Assembly (NCBI RefSeq): GCF_001413925.1
Contig: NZ_LBMJ01000001.1
Coordinates: 2,954,001-3,018,000, forward strand
Source of the DNA: Nonlabens sp. YIK11
GTDB taxonomy: Bacteria; Bacteroidota; Bacteroidia; Flavobacteriales; Flavobacteriaceae
Length of the DNA stretch: 64,000 bases
Direction: 5' to 3'
Shown here: positions 9,028 through 18,315 of the stretch, piece after piece
Numbering within the stretch: position 1 is the first letter of the stretch
Layout: each line of letters begins with the position of its first letter
Notes under the pieces: generated by a model
What the model saw: only the letters and a program-made list of their open reading frames with translations
Database searches by the model: none
Told to the model about the DNA's origin: nothing
Made by a program: the position numbers and the translations under genes

Positions 9028-11034
9028 ATGAAAAACTTTACATTCTTTATCGCAACTCTTTTTGTTGCAGGTAGTTCCATAGCGCAGGTTCACGTTGTCA
9101 ATGACGCGTTTATCTATTCTAAGGGTACTGATATTTTTATCACTCAAGAACTAGAATTGCGCGATGCACCATCTGCACCAGGAGAAACTGGATCTGCTTT
9201 TTATCTAAGAGAAGGCGCAGACGCCTCGGGAGACGGGAATGGTCAAATCGCTCAACTTATTCAAGGAAATGTTGGATCTGCTAATACTGGTGCAGGAACA
9301 TTTTCTGTTTTTCAAGAAGGTGTCGCAAATAATTTTACGTATAACTATTGGTCATCTCCGGTAAGTGAGCCTGATGCTGGAGCTAATGCAGGTTTCAAGA
9401 ACACTCAAATCTACTTCCCCATTCTTACTGAAGGTTTTGACTTTGAAACAGACTTTGTTATAGATGCTGATCAAGCATTCATTTTTGGAACAAATGTAAG
9501 AGATGGTAGAACAGATGACCAGGAATTCACAAATCAAGCGACGCAGACAGGCCCGACTATTATAAACCAACCCTTAAGAATAGCTTCCAGATGGCTTTAC
9601 AGTTATAATAGTGTTGGAGATGGAGCTGGTAATGGAGGGACATCTGGATATTTTGGATGGCAATCATTTGCTGATCCTTCAGCTACTGTTTTACCAGGAT
9701 ATGGTTTTACCATGAAGGGAGTTATACTTGATGGTGGTGGAGTTAATATAGAAAACTCAGAATTAGGAATGGGACAACGTTATGATTTTAGAGGTATTCC
9801 TAACAATGGTGACATAGAAGTAGGAGTCGCTCAAGGTGATTTCTCACTAGTAGGTAACCCCTATCCGTCTGCTTTAGACCTAAAGGACTTTTTAGAAGAC
9901 AATCCAGACATTACTCCAGAGATCTATTTCTGGGATTCAAATTCTACGACTCATATTCTTCAAGAATATGAAGGAGGTTATGGGGTTTATACACCAGGTG
10001 AGGCTGGCAATGATGCGGATGACGGAACTTTTGTGCCTGCGACTTTTTTTAGGTACGACTCTAGTGGTGTGCCAATCAGCGGTTCCAATACTACTATAAC
10101 TGGTGGTCCTTCATTTCCAGTTGGCATTGGAACTACAAGAAGATATGCTCCGATAGGTCAAGGTTTCATGATCGTTAGAGATAATGACGGTTCTGGTAAT
10201 GCTTTTCCTTCTGGAAATGGTATTGCAACATTCACAAACGCACAACGTGAATTCGTGAAAGAAAATCCGACTAATTCATTTTTCAAAGCTGCTCCTAATT
10301 CAGGAAATGATCAAACCGCAAATGCTAATGTTATTAAATACGTTAGACCTCAAATACTATTGAACACGTTCATCAATAAAAGATATAATAGACAGATGGT
10401 ATTGTCTTTTGGACAAGGTGCTACCGAGGATTATGATTGGGGACTTGAAGGTAGCAATAATGCTAACAAAGTGAATACAGACATTTACATGCCATTAAAT
10501 GGTAATGAATATGTGATTCAAGCTGTTCCTTATGACAAGAACCAAACAGCTGTGCCAGTATCGTTTAAATCTGCAGCAGCTACATCAACTTTTGAAATTG
10601 CCGTGACAACCATGGTGAATTTTGAAACTGAGAAGGTGTTGATCCACGACAAACAAACCGATACATATCATGACATATTAAATGATTCTTATACTATTAC
10701 AACTGGTAAAGGAACTGTGGCAGATCGATATGAAATCGTTTTTGAAGAAAAATCAACATTGAGCAATGGTGATGAATTACTTGCTACAGATGCGTTCAAC
10801 ATCTTTCAAAACAATGAGCGTAGTTTGTTGACCATTCAAAACCCAGCTGGCAAAAATGTTTCTGACATTAGTGTATTTGATTTAGCAGGTAGATTGGTGG
10901 CAAGCCAAAATCCAAAAGAAGTAAATCAAGAATTTACCTTTAATACGTCATCGTATTCCGCTGGGATTTACATTGTCAAGGTGTCTACGCCTGATGATGA
11001 AGAGCTGGCTAAGAAAGTGATTATTTCTAATTAG
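9028..11034 (+). CDS. Secreted protein with type IX sorting domain
   Basis: 668-residue secreted protein. Signal peptide residues 1-20 (ending SIAQ). The body is Gly/Asn/Asp-rich and beta-rich with no catalytic motif that I recognise. The last ~80 residues form a type A Por/T9SS sorting domain: ISVFDLAGRLV, then SAGIYIVKV and a terminal KKVIISN. This signal drives export by PorU/PorV and anchoring or release at the cell surface. An Asn/Gly-rich region from 25 to 400 suggests an adhesin or structural coat protein. The DUF2752 gene follows after five bases. Confidence 0.85.
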   Translation: MKNFTFFIATLFVAGSSIAQVHVVNDAFIYSKGTDIFITQELELRDAPSAPGETGSAFYLREGADASGDGNGQIAQLIQGNVGSANTGAGTFSVFQEGVANNFTYNYWSSPVSEPDAGANAGFKNTQIYFPILTEGFDFETDFVIDADQAFIFGTNVRDGRTDDQEFTNQATQTGPTIINQPLRIASRWLYSYNSVGDGAGNGGTSGYFGWQSFADPSATVLPGYGFTMKGVILDGGGVNIENSELGMGQRYDFRGIPNNGDIEVGVAQGDFSLVGNPYPSALDLKDFLEDNPDITPEIYFWDSNSTTHILQEYEGGYGVYTPGEAGNDADDGTFVPATFFRYDSSGVPISGSNTTITGGPSFPVGIGTTRRYAPIGQGFMIVRDNDGSGNAFPSGNGIATFTNAQREFVKENPTNSFFKAAPNSGNDQTANANVIKYVRPQILLNTFINKRYNRQMVLSFGQGATEDYDWGLEGSNNANKVNTDIYMPLNGNEYVIQAVPYDKNQTAVPVSFKSAAATSTFEIAVTTMVNFETEKVLIHDKQTDTYHDILNDSYTITTGKGTVADRYEIVFEEKSTLSNGDELLATDAFNIFQNNERSLLTIQNPAGKNVSDISVFDLAGRLVASQNPKEVNQEFTFNTSSYSAGIYIVKVSTPDDEELAKKVIISN

Positions 11035-11039
11035 AAATT

Positions 11040-11333
11040 ATGAGTATAGTTGTGGACGACAGCTGGATGCTGCCTTGTTTCACTAAGCAAATGATAGGAA
11101 TGGACTGTCCTGGATGTGGTATCCAGCGGTCCATTTCTCTGTTATTACAGGGAAAGGTGATCGATTCCTTTTTTATGTATCCGGCATTATTGCCCGCAAT
11201 ATTTCTATTAGGTTTCCTAATTTTTGATATGTTTGTCAATGTAAAGTATGGAGAGAAAATCAAATTATGGGGAACCATAATCGTCATCGGAACCATATTG
11301 ACCAGTTACATTATTAAATTATCATTCATCTAA
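11040..11333 (+). CDS. DUF2752 membrane protein
   Basis: 97 residues with the DUF2752 signature CPGCGIQRS (C23, C26) followed by a basic/polar turn and two hydrophobic helices (about 41-63 and 75-95). The function of the family is unknown. The paired cysteines could bind metal or form a disulfide at the membrane surface. It starts five bases after the T9SS gene and is followed 13 bases later by the first CCC-motif gene, so 9028-11709 may be one transcript ending at the terminator near 11745. Confidence 0.85.
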   Translation: MSIVVDDSWMLPCFTKQMIGMDCPGCGIQRSISLLLQGKVIDSFFMYPALLPAIFLLGFLIFDMFVNVKYGEKIKLWGTIIVIGTILTSYIIKLSFI

Positions 11334-11346
11334 ACAACCAACTATT

Positions 11347-11709
11347 ATGCAAAAATTAAACACCACTGTAGTTTATATTCTCTCGATTGTAGGGTTTTTA
11401 TGCTGCTGCTTTTACGGAATAGGATTCATAGCATCCATAATTGCTTTCGTAATCGCTACTAAAGAACTAAAAAAATATGCCGAAAACCCAGAAGCTTACA
11501 GCAATGGAAAGGCAATGAAAACAGCAAAAACCGTGGCACTTGTTGCTTTGATTTTATCTGGAATAATGGCAGCATACACTGCTTATCAATACATTGTTCT
11601 TAGCGAAGAAGAAAGATTAGAGCAAACACTGGACACTATGGAAAGTCTGGGCGTGCCGCAAGACATTATTGACCAAACTAGAGCTCAAGCAGAAGCTGAT
11701 ATGGATTAA
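11347..11709 (+). CDS. CCC-motif membrane protein, copy 1
   Basis: 120 residues. It opens MQKLNTTVVY and has the triple-cysteine motif FLCCC (C19-C21) in the first helix, then GKAMKTAKTVA before a second hydrophobic helix and an acidic C-terminal tail. This is the CCC-motif family common in Flavobacteriia, of unknown function. The next gene (11809) is a paralog with the same first 20 residues. The 5' 40 nt of the two genes are nearly identical at DNA level, pointing to recent tandem duplication or gene conversion, whereas the C-terminal tails differ completely. Confidence 0.88.
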   Translation: MQKLNTTVVYILSIVGFLCCCFYGIGFIASIIAFVIATKELKKYAENPEAYSNGKAMKTAKTVALVALILSGIMAAYTAYQYIVLSEEERLEQTLDTMESLGVPQDIIDQTRAQAEADMD

Positions 11710-11729
11710 ATATTCTAGTTTTTATTTTC

Positions 11730-11760
11730 AAAGGGAAAGCGTCGGCTTTCCCTTTTTTAT
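11730..11760 (+). terminator. Rho-independent terminator
   Basis: AAAGGGAAAGC-GTC-GGCTTTCCCTTTTTTA: a GC-rich stem followed by a T run, ending the unit with the first CCC-motif gene. Confidence 0.85.
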
Positions 11761-11808
11761 TCTAAAAAAGTAAATTCTTTTATATTTAGACTACTAAATC
11801 CAACTAAC

Positions 11809-12171
11809 ATGCAAAAATTAAACACCACTGTAGTTTACATTCTTTCCATCGTAGGGTTTTTATGCTGCTGTATATACGGGATTGGAACCGTAGCCGCTAT
11901 TATAGCATTAGTGATAGCCTCTAAGGAGTTGAAGAAATACAACGAAAATCCAGATTTGTATTCTAATGGAAAGGCAATGAAAACGGCTAAAACGGTAGCC
12001 ATCATTTCGCTTATCATATCCTTAATAGGGTTAGCACTTATAGTAGCGTTCTACTACAACCAATGTGCATTCTACCAATGGTATATTGATACATTTGCTG
12101 ACAATCCTAACGTGACGGAAGAGCAGTTGGCACCTCTTTACCAAGCGATGGAAGAAGCAGGCTGTATGTAA
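11809..12171 (+). CDS. CCC-motif membrane protein, copy 2
   Basis: 120 residues, same architecture as the preceding gene: MQKLNTTVVY start, FLCCC (C19-C21), KELKKY..NP motif, GKAMKTAKTVA, a second hydrophobic helix, then a different tail with three further cysteines (QCAF and the terminal AGCM). It has its own flanking terminators on both sides, so it can be transcribed separately from copy 1. The role is unknown. The conserved head with variable tail suggests a common membrane anchor carrying a divergent exposed end. Confidence 0.87.
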   Translation: MQKLNTTVVYILSIVGFLCCCIYGIGTVAAIIALVIASKELKKYNENPDLYSNGKAMKTAKTVAIISLIISLIGLALIVAFYYNQCAFYQWYIDTFADNPNVTEEQLAPLYQAMEEAGCM

Positions 12172-12191
12172 TGGAGAACCGCACGGTAATT

Positions 12192-12230
12192 CAAAAAGGG
12201 GAAAACTAGCGTTTTCCCCTTTTTTATTTT
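12192..12230 (+). terminator. Rho-independent terminator
   Basis: AAAAAGGGGAAAACTAGCGTTTTCCCCTTTTTTATTTT: strong GC stem with A/T flanks, able to work in both directions. It serves CCC copy 2 and lies downstream of the convergent ornithine aminotransferase gene. Confidence 0.85.
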
Positions 12231-12260
12231 TTAGATCTTAACTCCATCTAAGTTTTAGAA

Positions 12261-13532
12261 CTATTCAAAATCCTTTAGCGTTTTGATGATGATCTCTATA
12301 CATTCATCGAGTTGCTCTTTAGTCATGACCAATGGTGGCGCAAATCGTATGATGTTGCCGTGAGTAGGTTTAGCAAGTAAACCGTTGTCTCGCAATTTCA
12401 AACAAATATTCCATGCTGTATCACTGTCTTCAGAATCATTGATCACGATCGCATTCAATAAACCACGGCCTCTTACTAAAGTGACAGTATCAGTGGTTTC
12501 AATATACTCATTGATTTTTTTACGGAAGTAATTTCCCAATTCGCGAGCATTTTGAGCGAGCGATTCTTCCTTAACAACATCAAGAGCAGCAATAGCTACT
12601 ACAGCTGCTACTGGATTCCCACCAAAAGTACTTCCATGCTGTCCTGGATGGATCACGTTCATGATATCATCATCGGCAAGAACGGCACTTACGGGAAACG
12701 CTCCGCCAGATAATGCTTTTCCTAAAATCAAGATATCTGGTCTGGCATAGGTCTCTTGTCGTTCACAAGATCCATCACAAGTACATTTACCACAAACGGC
12801 GAGCAACGCTCCTGTTCTTGCGATACCGGTTTGGATTTCATCTGCGATAAATAAAGCATTGTATTTTTCGCACAATTCCTTACTGCGACGCATAAAATCA
12901 TCTGCTGGTGTATAAACTCCAGCTTCACCTTGAATAGGCTCTACTAAAAATCCAGCGATATTATCTTGTTGTAAGGCTTTTTCAAGAGCCTCAGTATCAT
13001 CATAAGGTATCTTGATAAAACCAGGTGTATAGGGTCCAAAGTTTTTACGGGCGTTCTCATCATTGGAGAACGAGATTATAGTGGTGGTACGACCATGGAA
13101 GTTGTTGTCACAAACAATAATTTGAGCATCGGTTTCAGCAACGCCTTTTTTTTCATAGGCCCATTTACGAGCAATCTTGATGGCGGTTTCAACAGCCTCT
13201 GCACCAGTATTCATGGGCAGTACTTTGTCAAAGTCAAAATAGCTGGTCATGTAACTATTGAACCTGCCCAACTTATCATTGTGAAAAGCTCTTGAGGTAA
13301 GTGTCAAGGTACGCGCCTGCTTTGTCATTGCTTCAATAATTGCAGGATGACAGTGACCTTGATTGACGGCGCTGTAGGCACTCAAGAAATCATAATAACG
13401 CTTTCCTTCTACATCCCAGACATAGACACCATCGCCACGCTCTAACACCACTGGTAATGGATGGTAGTTGTGGGCACCGTGCTTTTCTTCTATTTCTATA
13501 AGTTCTTTTGATCTGGACGCTGTAATATTCAT
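12261..13532 (-). CDS. rocD: Ornithine--oxo-acid aminotransferase
   Basis: 423-residue PLP class III aminotransferase converting L-ornithine and 2-oxoglutarate to glutamate semialdehyde and glutamate. The family hallmarks are visible: [15 protein letters not shown] (residues 49-63), [13 protein letters not shown]-ring aspartate D231 in IADEIQTG, and Schiff-base lysine K272 in [11 protein letters not shown]. An insertion with four cysteines ([13 protein letters not shown], about 247-259) interrupts the usual loop before RPDILILGK; similar inserts occur in flavobacterial homologues, to my knowledge. The ATG at 13530-13532 gives the normal N-terminus; the upstream extension is unlikely. Single gene, convergent with the CCC-motif unit. 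Confidence 0.92.
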   Translation of the reverse strand: MNITASRSKELIEIEEKHGAHNYHPLPVVLERGDGVYVWDVEGKRYYDFLSAYSAVNQGHCHPAIIEAMTKQARTLTLTSRAFHNDKLGRFNSYMTSYFDFDKVLPMNTGAEAVETAIKIARKWAYEKKGVAETDAQIIVCDNNFHGRTTTIISFSNDENARKNFGPYTPGFIKIPYDDTEALEKALQQDNIAGFLVEPIQGEAGVYTPADDFMRRSKELCEKYNALFIADEIQTGIARTGALLAVCGKCTCDGSCERQETYARPDILILGKALSGGAFPVSAVLADDDIMNVIHPGQHGSTFGGNPVAAVVAIAALDVVKEESLAQNARELGNYFRKKINEYIETTDTVTLVRGRGLLNAIVINDSEDSDTAWNICLKLRDNGLLAKPTHGNIIRFAPPLVMTKEQLDECIEIIIKTLKDFE

Positions 13533-13678
13533 TTGTATATTTTGATTTCTTTGTCGCAAATTACAAAAAAGGCTTTGTGCAATCCGTTTAGGGCGCGTTA
13601 ATTCATTATTGATTAGAGTGGTTCAAAATATGGCGCCAACCCATTTCTAGTCGTGGCAATTGGCTTAATTTTGAATCC

Positions 13679-15100
13679 ATGTCCAAAAGAAGAAAAAGAG
13701 CCCAAAAAACTTTTGAAAAAGTACCTGTTGTTGATGCAGGAGCTAGAGGTAAAAGTGTCGCAAAAACTGCCGACGGTGAAGTTATATTCCTTACCGATGC
13801 AGTACCAGGCGATGTAGTTGATATAACAACCTTCAAAAAGCGCAAGTCCTTTTATGAAGGAAAAGTGACGCAGTTTCACGAGCGATCCACAAGACGCACA
13901 CAACCTGTTTGCAAACATTACGACACTTGTGGCGGTTGCAAGTGGCAGGAAATGGCCTACGACAGCCAGCTCTTTTTCAAACAAAAGGAAGTTGTTGAAA
14001 ACCTAACACGCATAGGTCACCTTACATTGCCAGAGATTGAACCGATTCTGGGCAGCGAGCAGCAATACTACTATCGCAATAAGATGGAATTCAGCTTCTC
14101 GGCAAATCGGTGGTTGACGCTTGAAGAGATTCAGTCTGACGTGCAGCTGGACGATGACGATAAAAAAGCGTTAGGCTTCCACATTCCTGGAATGTGGGAC
14201 AAGATCCTACATCTGGATGAATGTCACTTGCACCCAGCCATTGGTGAGCAGATACGTTTGAGTGTCCACGCTTTCGCGAAAGCGGAAAATATCTCCTACT
14301 ACTCACCACGAGAAAAGTCTGGCACCTTACGCACGCTCATGTTGCGCATGTCCAGCACTGGCGACGTGATGGTGGTGATTCAATTTTATCAGGATCATGA
14401 GCAACAGCGCATCGCTTTGTTGGAGCATTTGAAAGAATCGTTTCCAGAAATCAAGTCCCTGCAATACATCATAAACGAGAAGGCAAACGACACGATCTAT
14501 GATCAAGATGTGGTGTTGTACGACGGTGATGATTTTATCATGGAAAAAATGGAGGGCCTGCAGTTTAAAATTAGTGCAAAATCGTTCTATCAGACCAACT
14601 CTGCACAGGCCTATGAACTGTATAAGGTTACTCGGGATTTTGCTGGACTGGACGGTTCTCAGATCGTTTATGACCTATACACCGGTACTGGTACCATTGC
14701 CCAATTCGTTGCTGGTAAAGCCGCCAAAGTCGTGGGAATTGAGTCCGTACCTCAAGCTATCGAGGATGCGCAAGCAAACGCCCAACTCAATAATGTAGAA
14801 AATGCAGAATTTTATGTGGGCGATATGAAGGACGTGTTCACCACGGACTTTATCAATAAGCACGGCACGCCAGATGTCGTCATTACAGATCCACCGCGTG
14901 ATGGTATGCATAAAGATGTAGTTGCACAACTTTTGAACCTTGCGGCACCAAGAATTGTATATGTTAGTTGCAATAGCGCAACACAGGCACGTGATCTAGC
15001 GTTACTGGATGATGCATACAGAGTGGTGCGTGTGCGTCCGGTGGACATGTTCCCGCAAACCCATCATGTGGAAAACGTAGTTTTACTTGAATTAAAATAA
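13679..15100 (+). CDS. rlmD: 23S rRNA (uracil-5-)-methyltransferase RlmD/RumA
   Basis: 473-residue SAM-dependent enzyme making m5U in 23S rRNA. An N-terminal TRAM domain (about 15-70) is followed by iron-sulfur cysteines C78, C84 and C87 (CKHYDTCGGCKWQ), with a fourth likely in DECHLHP near 180. The methyltransferase half has DLYTGTGTIAQF (SAM loop), TDPPRDGMH and the catalytic YVSCNSATQARDL. The palindrome at 14270-14283 encodes AFAKA at residues 198-202, in the central domain. The thioredoxin-like gene begins four bases after the stop, so the genes are coupled. Confidence 0.94.
   Translation: MSKRRKRAQKTFEKVPVVDAGARGKSVAKTADGEVIFLTDAVPGDVVDITTFKKRKSFYEGKVTQFHERSTRRTQPVCKHYDTCGGCKWQEMAYDSQLFFKQKEVVENLTRIGHLTLPEIEPILGSEQQYYYRNKMEFSFSANRWLTLEEIQSDVQLDDDDKKALGFHIPGMWDKILHLDECHLHPAIGEQIRLSVHAFAKAENISYYSPREKSGTLRTLMLRMSSTGDVMVVIQFYQDHEQQRIALLEHLKESFPEIKSLQYIINEKANDTIYDQDVVLYDGDDFIMEKMEGLQFKISAKSFYQTNSAQAYELYKVTRDFAGLDGSQIVYDLYTGTGTIAQFVAGKAAKVVGIESVPQAIEDAQANAQLNNVENAEFYVGDMKDVFTTDFINKHGTPDVVITDPPRDGMHKDVVAQLLNLAAPRIVYVSCNSATQARDLALLDDAYRVVRVRPVDMFPQTHHVENVVLLELK
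14270..14283. repeat. GCTTTCGCGAAAGC palindrome (in rlmD)
   Basis: Perfect copy encoding HAFAKAE in RlmD. Confidence 0.9.
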
Positions 15101-15104
15101 TACC

Positions 15105-16568
15105 ATGAAAAAAGTCATTTTACTGTTGTTAACGGCAATCCTACTCTTTGCCTGTAAAGATGAAGTGGTTGAAGAGGCCATTATCACAAGCAATACGGTT
15201 ACCATTGCCGGTATGGTAAACCCAGCAGACTCGCTGGATGTTTCCCAGGTGCAGGTTTATGCCTATGATTATTTGAAGAGCGATTACGACGAGTACACGG
15301 CAGACCTCAACGAGGATGGCACCTTCCAGTTGGAGTTGGAATTGACAGACCCTAGAGAGGTCACCGTTTTTGCTTCTAGACCTTTTAGCTTGATTGCTGT
15401 TCCCGGCAATTCCATCAATGTGACTATTGAAAAAGCTGTGGACACTACACAGGTGATCGCACCTAAATTTTCGGGAGATCATGCAGATACTAATAACAAT
15501 CTGCAACTCTATTTGAAGGATTTCCCAGTGGACGTGCAATCGTATTACAACAATGAAGAAGTACAGGCGACAGATGATTTTATCGCTTTCGCGAAAGCGG
15601 AACAAACCACCATCGCAGATTACAACAAGAAATTCATGTCTTCCATTAATGATACATTATTGCAGGATTACATCACGTCGCGTGAGAAGTTTTTCTTTCC
15701 CAATTCCAAGATTGATTATGCGATGTACAGAGATTATTATGGACTGGAAGCTCCTGCGGCAGACAGCGAATACTTTGATTTCCTGAACAGCCTTCCTAAG
15801 CTTGAAAAAGAAGATTTGATCAACACTTCTATCATACAAAGATTGGTATACACCTTAAAATACCACTATCAAAGCAGAGCCAGATTGCTCGTGGAAGAAG
15901 GCGAGAGCGTAGATTCCAAAGCCATTGAAATAGCAGCGAACTCATCAGACGGGTCATTGCTACACGACCTGGTCATTCATGAGTTTTATCTCAACCAGTT
16001 CCAGGATCACAATGTTGACATTTATGAATCTACTAGTGACCAGTACTTATCTAAGGTGGCCGATGAAGAAATCAGAAACAGCATTGCTTCCAGGTATGAA
16101 AGTGAGAAAAAGCTGTTGGAAAGTCCAGAACTTCCTGAGGAAGCTCAACTTCTAGAATTTAAAAGTGAAGATCCAAAGGATTACTTAGCAGAGATTATTG
16201 AAAATGCCAATGGTAAAGTTGTCTACATTGACAACTGGGCAACCTGGTGTGGTCCCTGCAAAGCCGAATTTAAAGAGGCATCACCTAAACTGCATGAAAA
16301 ATTCAATGATGATGTTGAGTTTGTATATTTCTGTCACAGCAGTGAAAGACGTGCATATATACCATCCATTGCGGAGTTTCAGATCAAGGGAAAACACTAT
16401 TTCCTTGATGAGGATCAATCAAAAGTTGTGAGACAAATGATAGAATTAGAAGGCTATCCTACCTATACCGTTATTGATAAATCTGGAGAGATCGTTCTAT
16501 CTGATTATATTCACAGACCCAGCTATCCTGCTACGACAGAGTTGCTGACAAAACTTATTAATGAATAG
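15105..16568 (+). CDS. TlpA-like thioredoxin-fold lipoprotein
   Basis: 487 residues. A signal peptide ends in the lipobox LLFAC (C17). The first ~140 residues look like a beta-sandwich DUF4369-type domain (VTIAGMVNPADSLDV), the middle is helical, and the last ~140 residues are a thioredoxin domain with WCGPC (about 380) and the cis-proline stretch LEGYPTYTVI. It is predicted to be a thiol-disulfide reductase facing the periplasm. The palindrome at 15585-15598 encodes AFAKA at residues 161-165, in the helical linker. It overlaps the next gene (16561) by eight bases, part of a four-gene unit with rlmD. Confidence 0.88.
   Translation: MKKVILLLLTAILLFACKDEVVEEAIITSNTVTIAGMVNPADSLDVSQVQVYAYDYLKSDYDEYTADLNEDGTFQLELELTDPREVTVFASRPFSLIAVPGNSINVTIEKAVDTTQVIAPKFSGDHADTNNNLQLYLKDFPVDVQSYYNNEEVQATDDFIAFAKAEQTTIADYNKKFMSSINDTLLQDYITSREKFFFPNSKIDYAMYRDYYGLEAPAADSEYFDFLNSLPKLEKEDLINTSIIQRLVYTLKYHYQSRARLLVEEGESVDSKAIEIAANSSDGSLLHDLVIHEFYLNQFQDHNVDIYESTSDQYLSKVADEEIRNSIASRYESEKKLLESPELPEEAQLLEFKSEDPKDYLAEIIENANGKVVYIDNWATWCGPCKAEFKEASPKLHEKFNDDVEFVYFCHSSERRAYIPSIAEFQIKGKHYFLDEDQSKVVRQMIELEGYPTYTVIDKSGEIVLSDYIHRPSYPATTELLTKLINE
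15585..15598. repeat. GCTTTCGCGAAAGC palindrome (in TlpA-like gene)
   Basis: Perfect copy encoding IAFAKAE in the thioredoxin-like lipoprotein, in its helical linker. Confidence 0.9.
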
Positions 16569-17073
16569 AAATCAAATCATAGCGGTTTTACTGCTTGTTG
16601 CCTGTTGCTTCTCATCTTGTGAGAAGGATGACTTGTGCATTCCAGAAGAGTTGGATGTGCCACGACTGGTGATCGTTTTTCTAGATGCTAGAAACCCATT
16701 GTTGCGCAAACCAGTGGAAAGGCTCCAAGTGTTTGAAACCGAAGAGAATTTTGCAGTCAGTCTTAATGGTACGGGCGCAACTAGTCTCACACAAGTAGAC
16801 TCGATTTCTATACCCTTACGAAATGATCAAAACGTGACCAATTTTGCATTCACTCGTACGTCCAACGGCGCTGTCAATGCAGACCCTATCAACTTTAGAT
16901 ATACCGAGGAAGAAGTATACCTCAACCGTGCCTGCGGCTTTACCTCATCTTTTCTGGATCTTAGTTTGGAAAGACCTGATGAAGATCCCGTAAATCCATG
17001 GATAAGCAACGTCATCATAAGAAATGCTGACGTCATCTCAAAAAATGACATTCATGTTGAGATACGCCACTAG
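16561..17073 (+). CDS. DUF6452 family lipoprotein
   Basis: 170 residues with a lipoprotein signal (FSSCEKDD, C20) and a conserved cysteine pair pattern (CIPEE near the front, RACGFTSSF near residue 122). The composition and the position directly after a TlpA protein and before a DUF6048 gene match DUF6452, a flavobacterial family found beside rlmD. Function unknown. Its start overlaps the TlpA gene by eight bases and its end overlaps the DUF6048 gene. Confidence 0.8.
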   Translation: MNRNQIIAVLLLVACCFSSCEKDDLCIPEELDVPRLVIVFLDARNPLLRKPVERLQVFETEENFAVSLNGTGATSLTQVDSISIPLRNDQNVTNFAFTRTSNGAVNADPINFRYTEEEVYLNRACGFTSSFLDLSLERPDEDPVNPWISNVIIRNADVISKNDIHVEIRH

Positions 17074-17755
17074 CCTATTGTTCGTAATGGTGGCTTGCCT
17101 TGCAAGTGCACAGCAAACCACACAGGAACCTGTGGCAAATGATACCATTGTATATCCTACGACTTATGGACTGCGAGCAGGAATAGATCTAGCCAGTCTA
17201 GTACGCACAGCTATTGACGATGAATACACAGGCTTTCAAGTCATGGCAGATTATAGACTTACCAAGGACTGGTATGTCGCCGGCGAACTAGGAACCGAAA
17301 CTCTTGATCGTGAAACCAATCAAATTGATTTTGAAACCACTGGTTCCTATATCAAAGCTGGCGCAGATTATAATTTCTATGGCAACTGGCTCGATCTAGA
17401 CAATATGATTTATGTAGGGTTTAGAGCAGGTGCCTCAAGCTTTTCACAAACCCTAAATAGGTTTGACTTTTACGAAGAGGTAGGTTCTTTTCCTGCACCT
17501 AGTAGATTCCCTAATGAAGAGTTTACTGGACTGACGGCTTTCTGGGCAGAGATTCAAGCTGGTGTAAAAGTTCAAGTATTAAACAATGTATATCTGTCCT
17601 TAAATGTTCAGCTAAAAAGACTTGTTGCGGAAGATCAGCCTGATAATTTTGACAATCTTTATATACCCGGTTTTGGACGCACCTATGATACAGGCGAAAT
17701 AGGCGTCGGTTATTTTTATGGCATTTCCTACCGTATTCCTATTTACAAAAAGTAA
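17045..17755 (+). CDS. DUF6048 family outer-membrane beta-barrel protein
   Basis: 236 residues from the ATG at 17045 (MTFMLRYATSLLF), with a signal peptide to about residue 22 (LASAQ). The body alternates polar and aromatic residues as in an eight-stranded barrel (YGLRAGIDL, FQVMADYRL, YVAGELG, YIKAGADYNF, YGISYRIPIYKK). This fits DUF6048. It overlaps the DUF6452 gene by 29 bases, so expression is coupled. The partnership of a lipoprotein and a small barrel suggests an outer-membrane complex, but nothing in the sequence names a substrate. An in-frame ATG at 17024 exists, but the signal peptide fits better from 17045. Confidence 0.8.
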   Translation: MTFMLRYATSLLFVMVACLASAQQTTQEPVANDTIVYPTTYGLRAGIDLASLVRTAIDDEYTGFQVMADYRLTKDWYVAGELGTETLDRETNQIDFETTGSYIKAGADYNFYGNWLDLDNMIYVGFRAGASSFSQTLNRFDFYEEVGSFPAPSRFPNEEFTGLTAFWAEIQAGVKVQVLNNVYLSLNVQLKRLVAEDQPDNFDNLYIPGFGRTYDTGEIGVGYFYGISYRIPIYKK

Positions 17756-17812
17756 TTCTGCTTTTTTAAAACATAGCTCCATCAAGTAATTGATTCTAAA
17801 TAGACAGCAAAG

Positions 17813-17843
17813 AAAAAGCCTTTTCAACATTGAAAAGGCTTTG
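17813..17843 (-). terminator. Rho-independent terminator
   Basis: Read on the minus strand, AAAGCCTTTTCAATGTTGAAAAGGCTTTTTCTTT forms a stem with a T-rich tail after the DUF5606 gene. It can also stop the convergent DUF6048 transcript. Confidence 0.8.
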
Positions 17844-17864
17844 ATATTTGTATATATTGGTACT

Positions 17865-18272
17865 CTATTCTTCTTCCTCAGAGTTTGACAAGCTGTCCAA
17901 CAAATCATTTTGTTGCAGAATGTTATACCACTGCACCACTTTTTTAATGTCGCTGGCATAAACACGATCTTCATCGTATTCTGGTAAGACTTCATTAAAA
18001 TAGTTGCTCAACTCATCTTTAGATGCTTTGTGGCTAATAGCGGCACCTTTGTCTTCTTTTTTGGCAATCTTGTTAAAGACTTCTTTTAAAGGAACCTCTG
18101 CCTCATAGGTATAAATGGAGATGTCTTTTAAAACACTCACGTTGTGACTCATCCCAACAATGGATGTTTTGTTGTCCATAAGAGATTCCACGACAAAGCC
18201 ACTGCGGGCTTTGGTCTTCAATTTGTATAATCCTGGTTTCCCTGTAATGGACAAAATGCTGTCTAGACTCAT
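17865..18272 (-). CDS. DUF5606 domain protein
   Basis: 135 residues starting MSLDSILSITGKPGLYKL, a conserved beginning of the DUF5606 family in Bacteroidota. Residues 1-55 resemble a small beta-barrel (YKLKTKARSGFVVESL), residues 55-115 are mixed alpha/beta, and the C-terminus is acidic (SEEEE). It has no signal peptide, so it is cytoplasmic. It lies downstream of peptide deformylase and RuvX on the same strand, with 43 bases between it and def, likely one unit. Function unknown. Confidence 0.82.
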   Translation of the reverse strand: MSLDSILSITGKPGLYKLKTKARSGFVVESLMDNKTSIVGMSHNVSVLKDISIYTYEAEVPLKEVFNKIAKKEDKGAAISHKASKDELSNYFNEVLPEYDEDRVYASDIKKVVQWYNILQQNDLLDSLSNSEEEE

Positions 18273-18315
18273 AATATTTTTCTTTTAAAGCGATCGCAAA
18301 TATATAAAACCGTAA

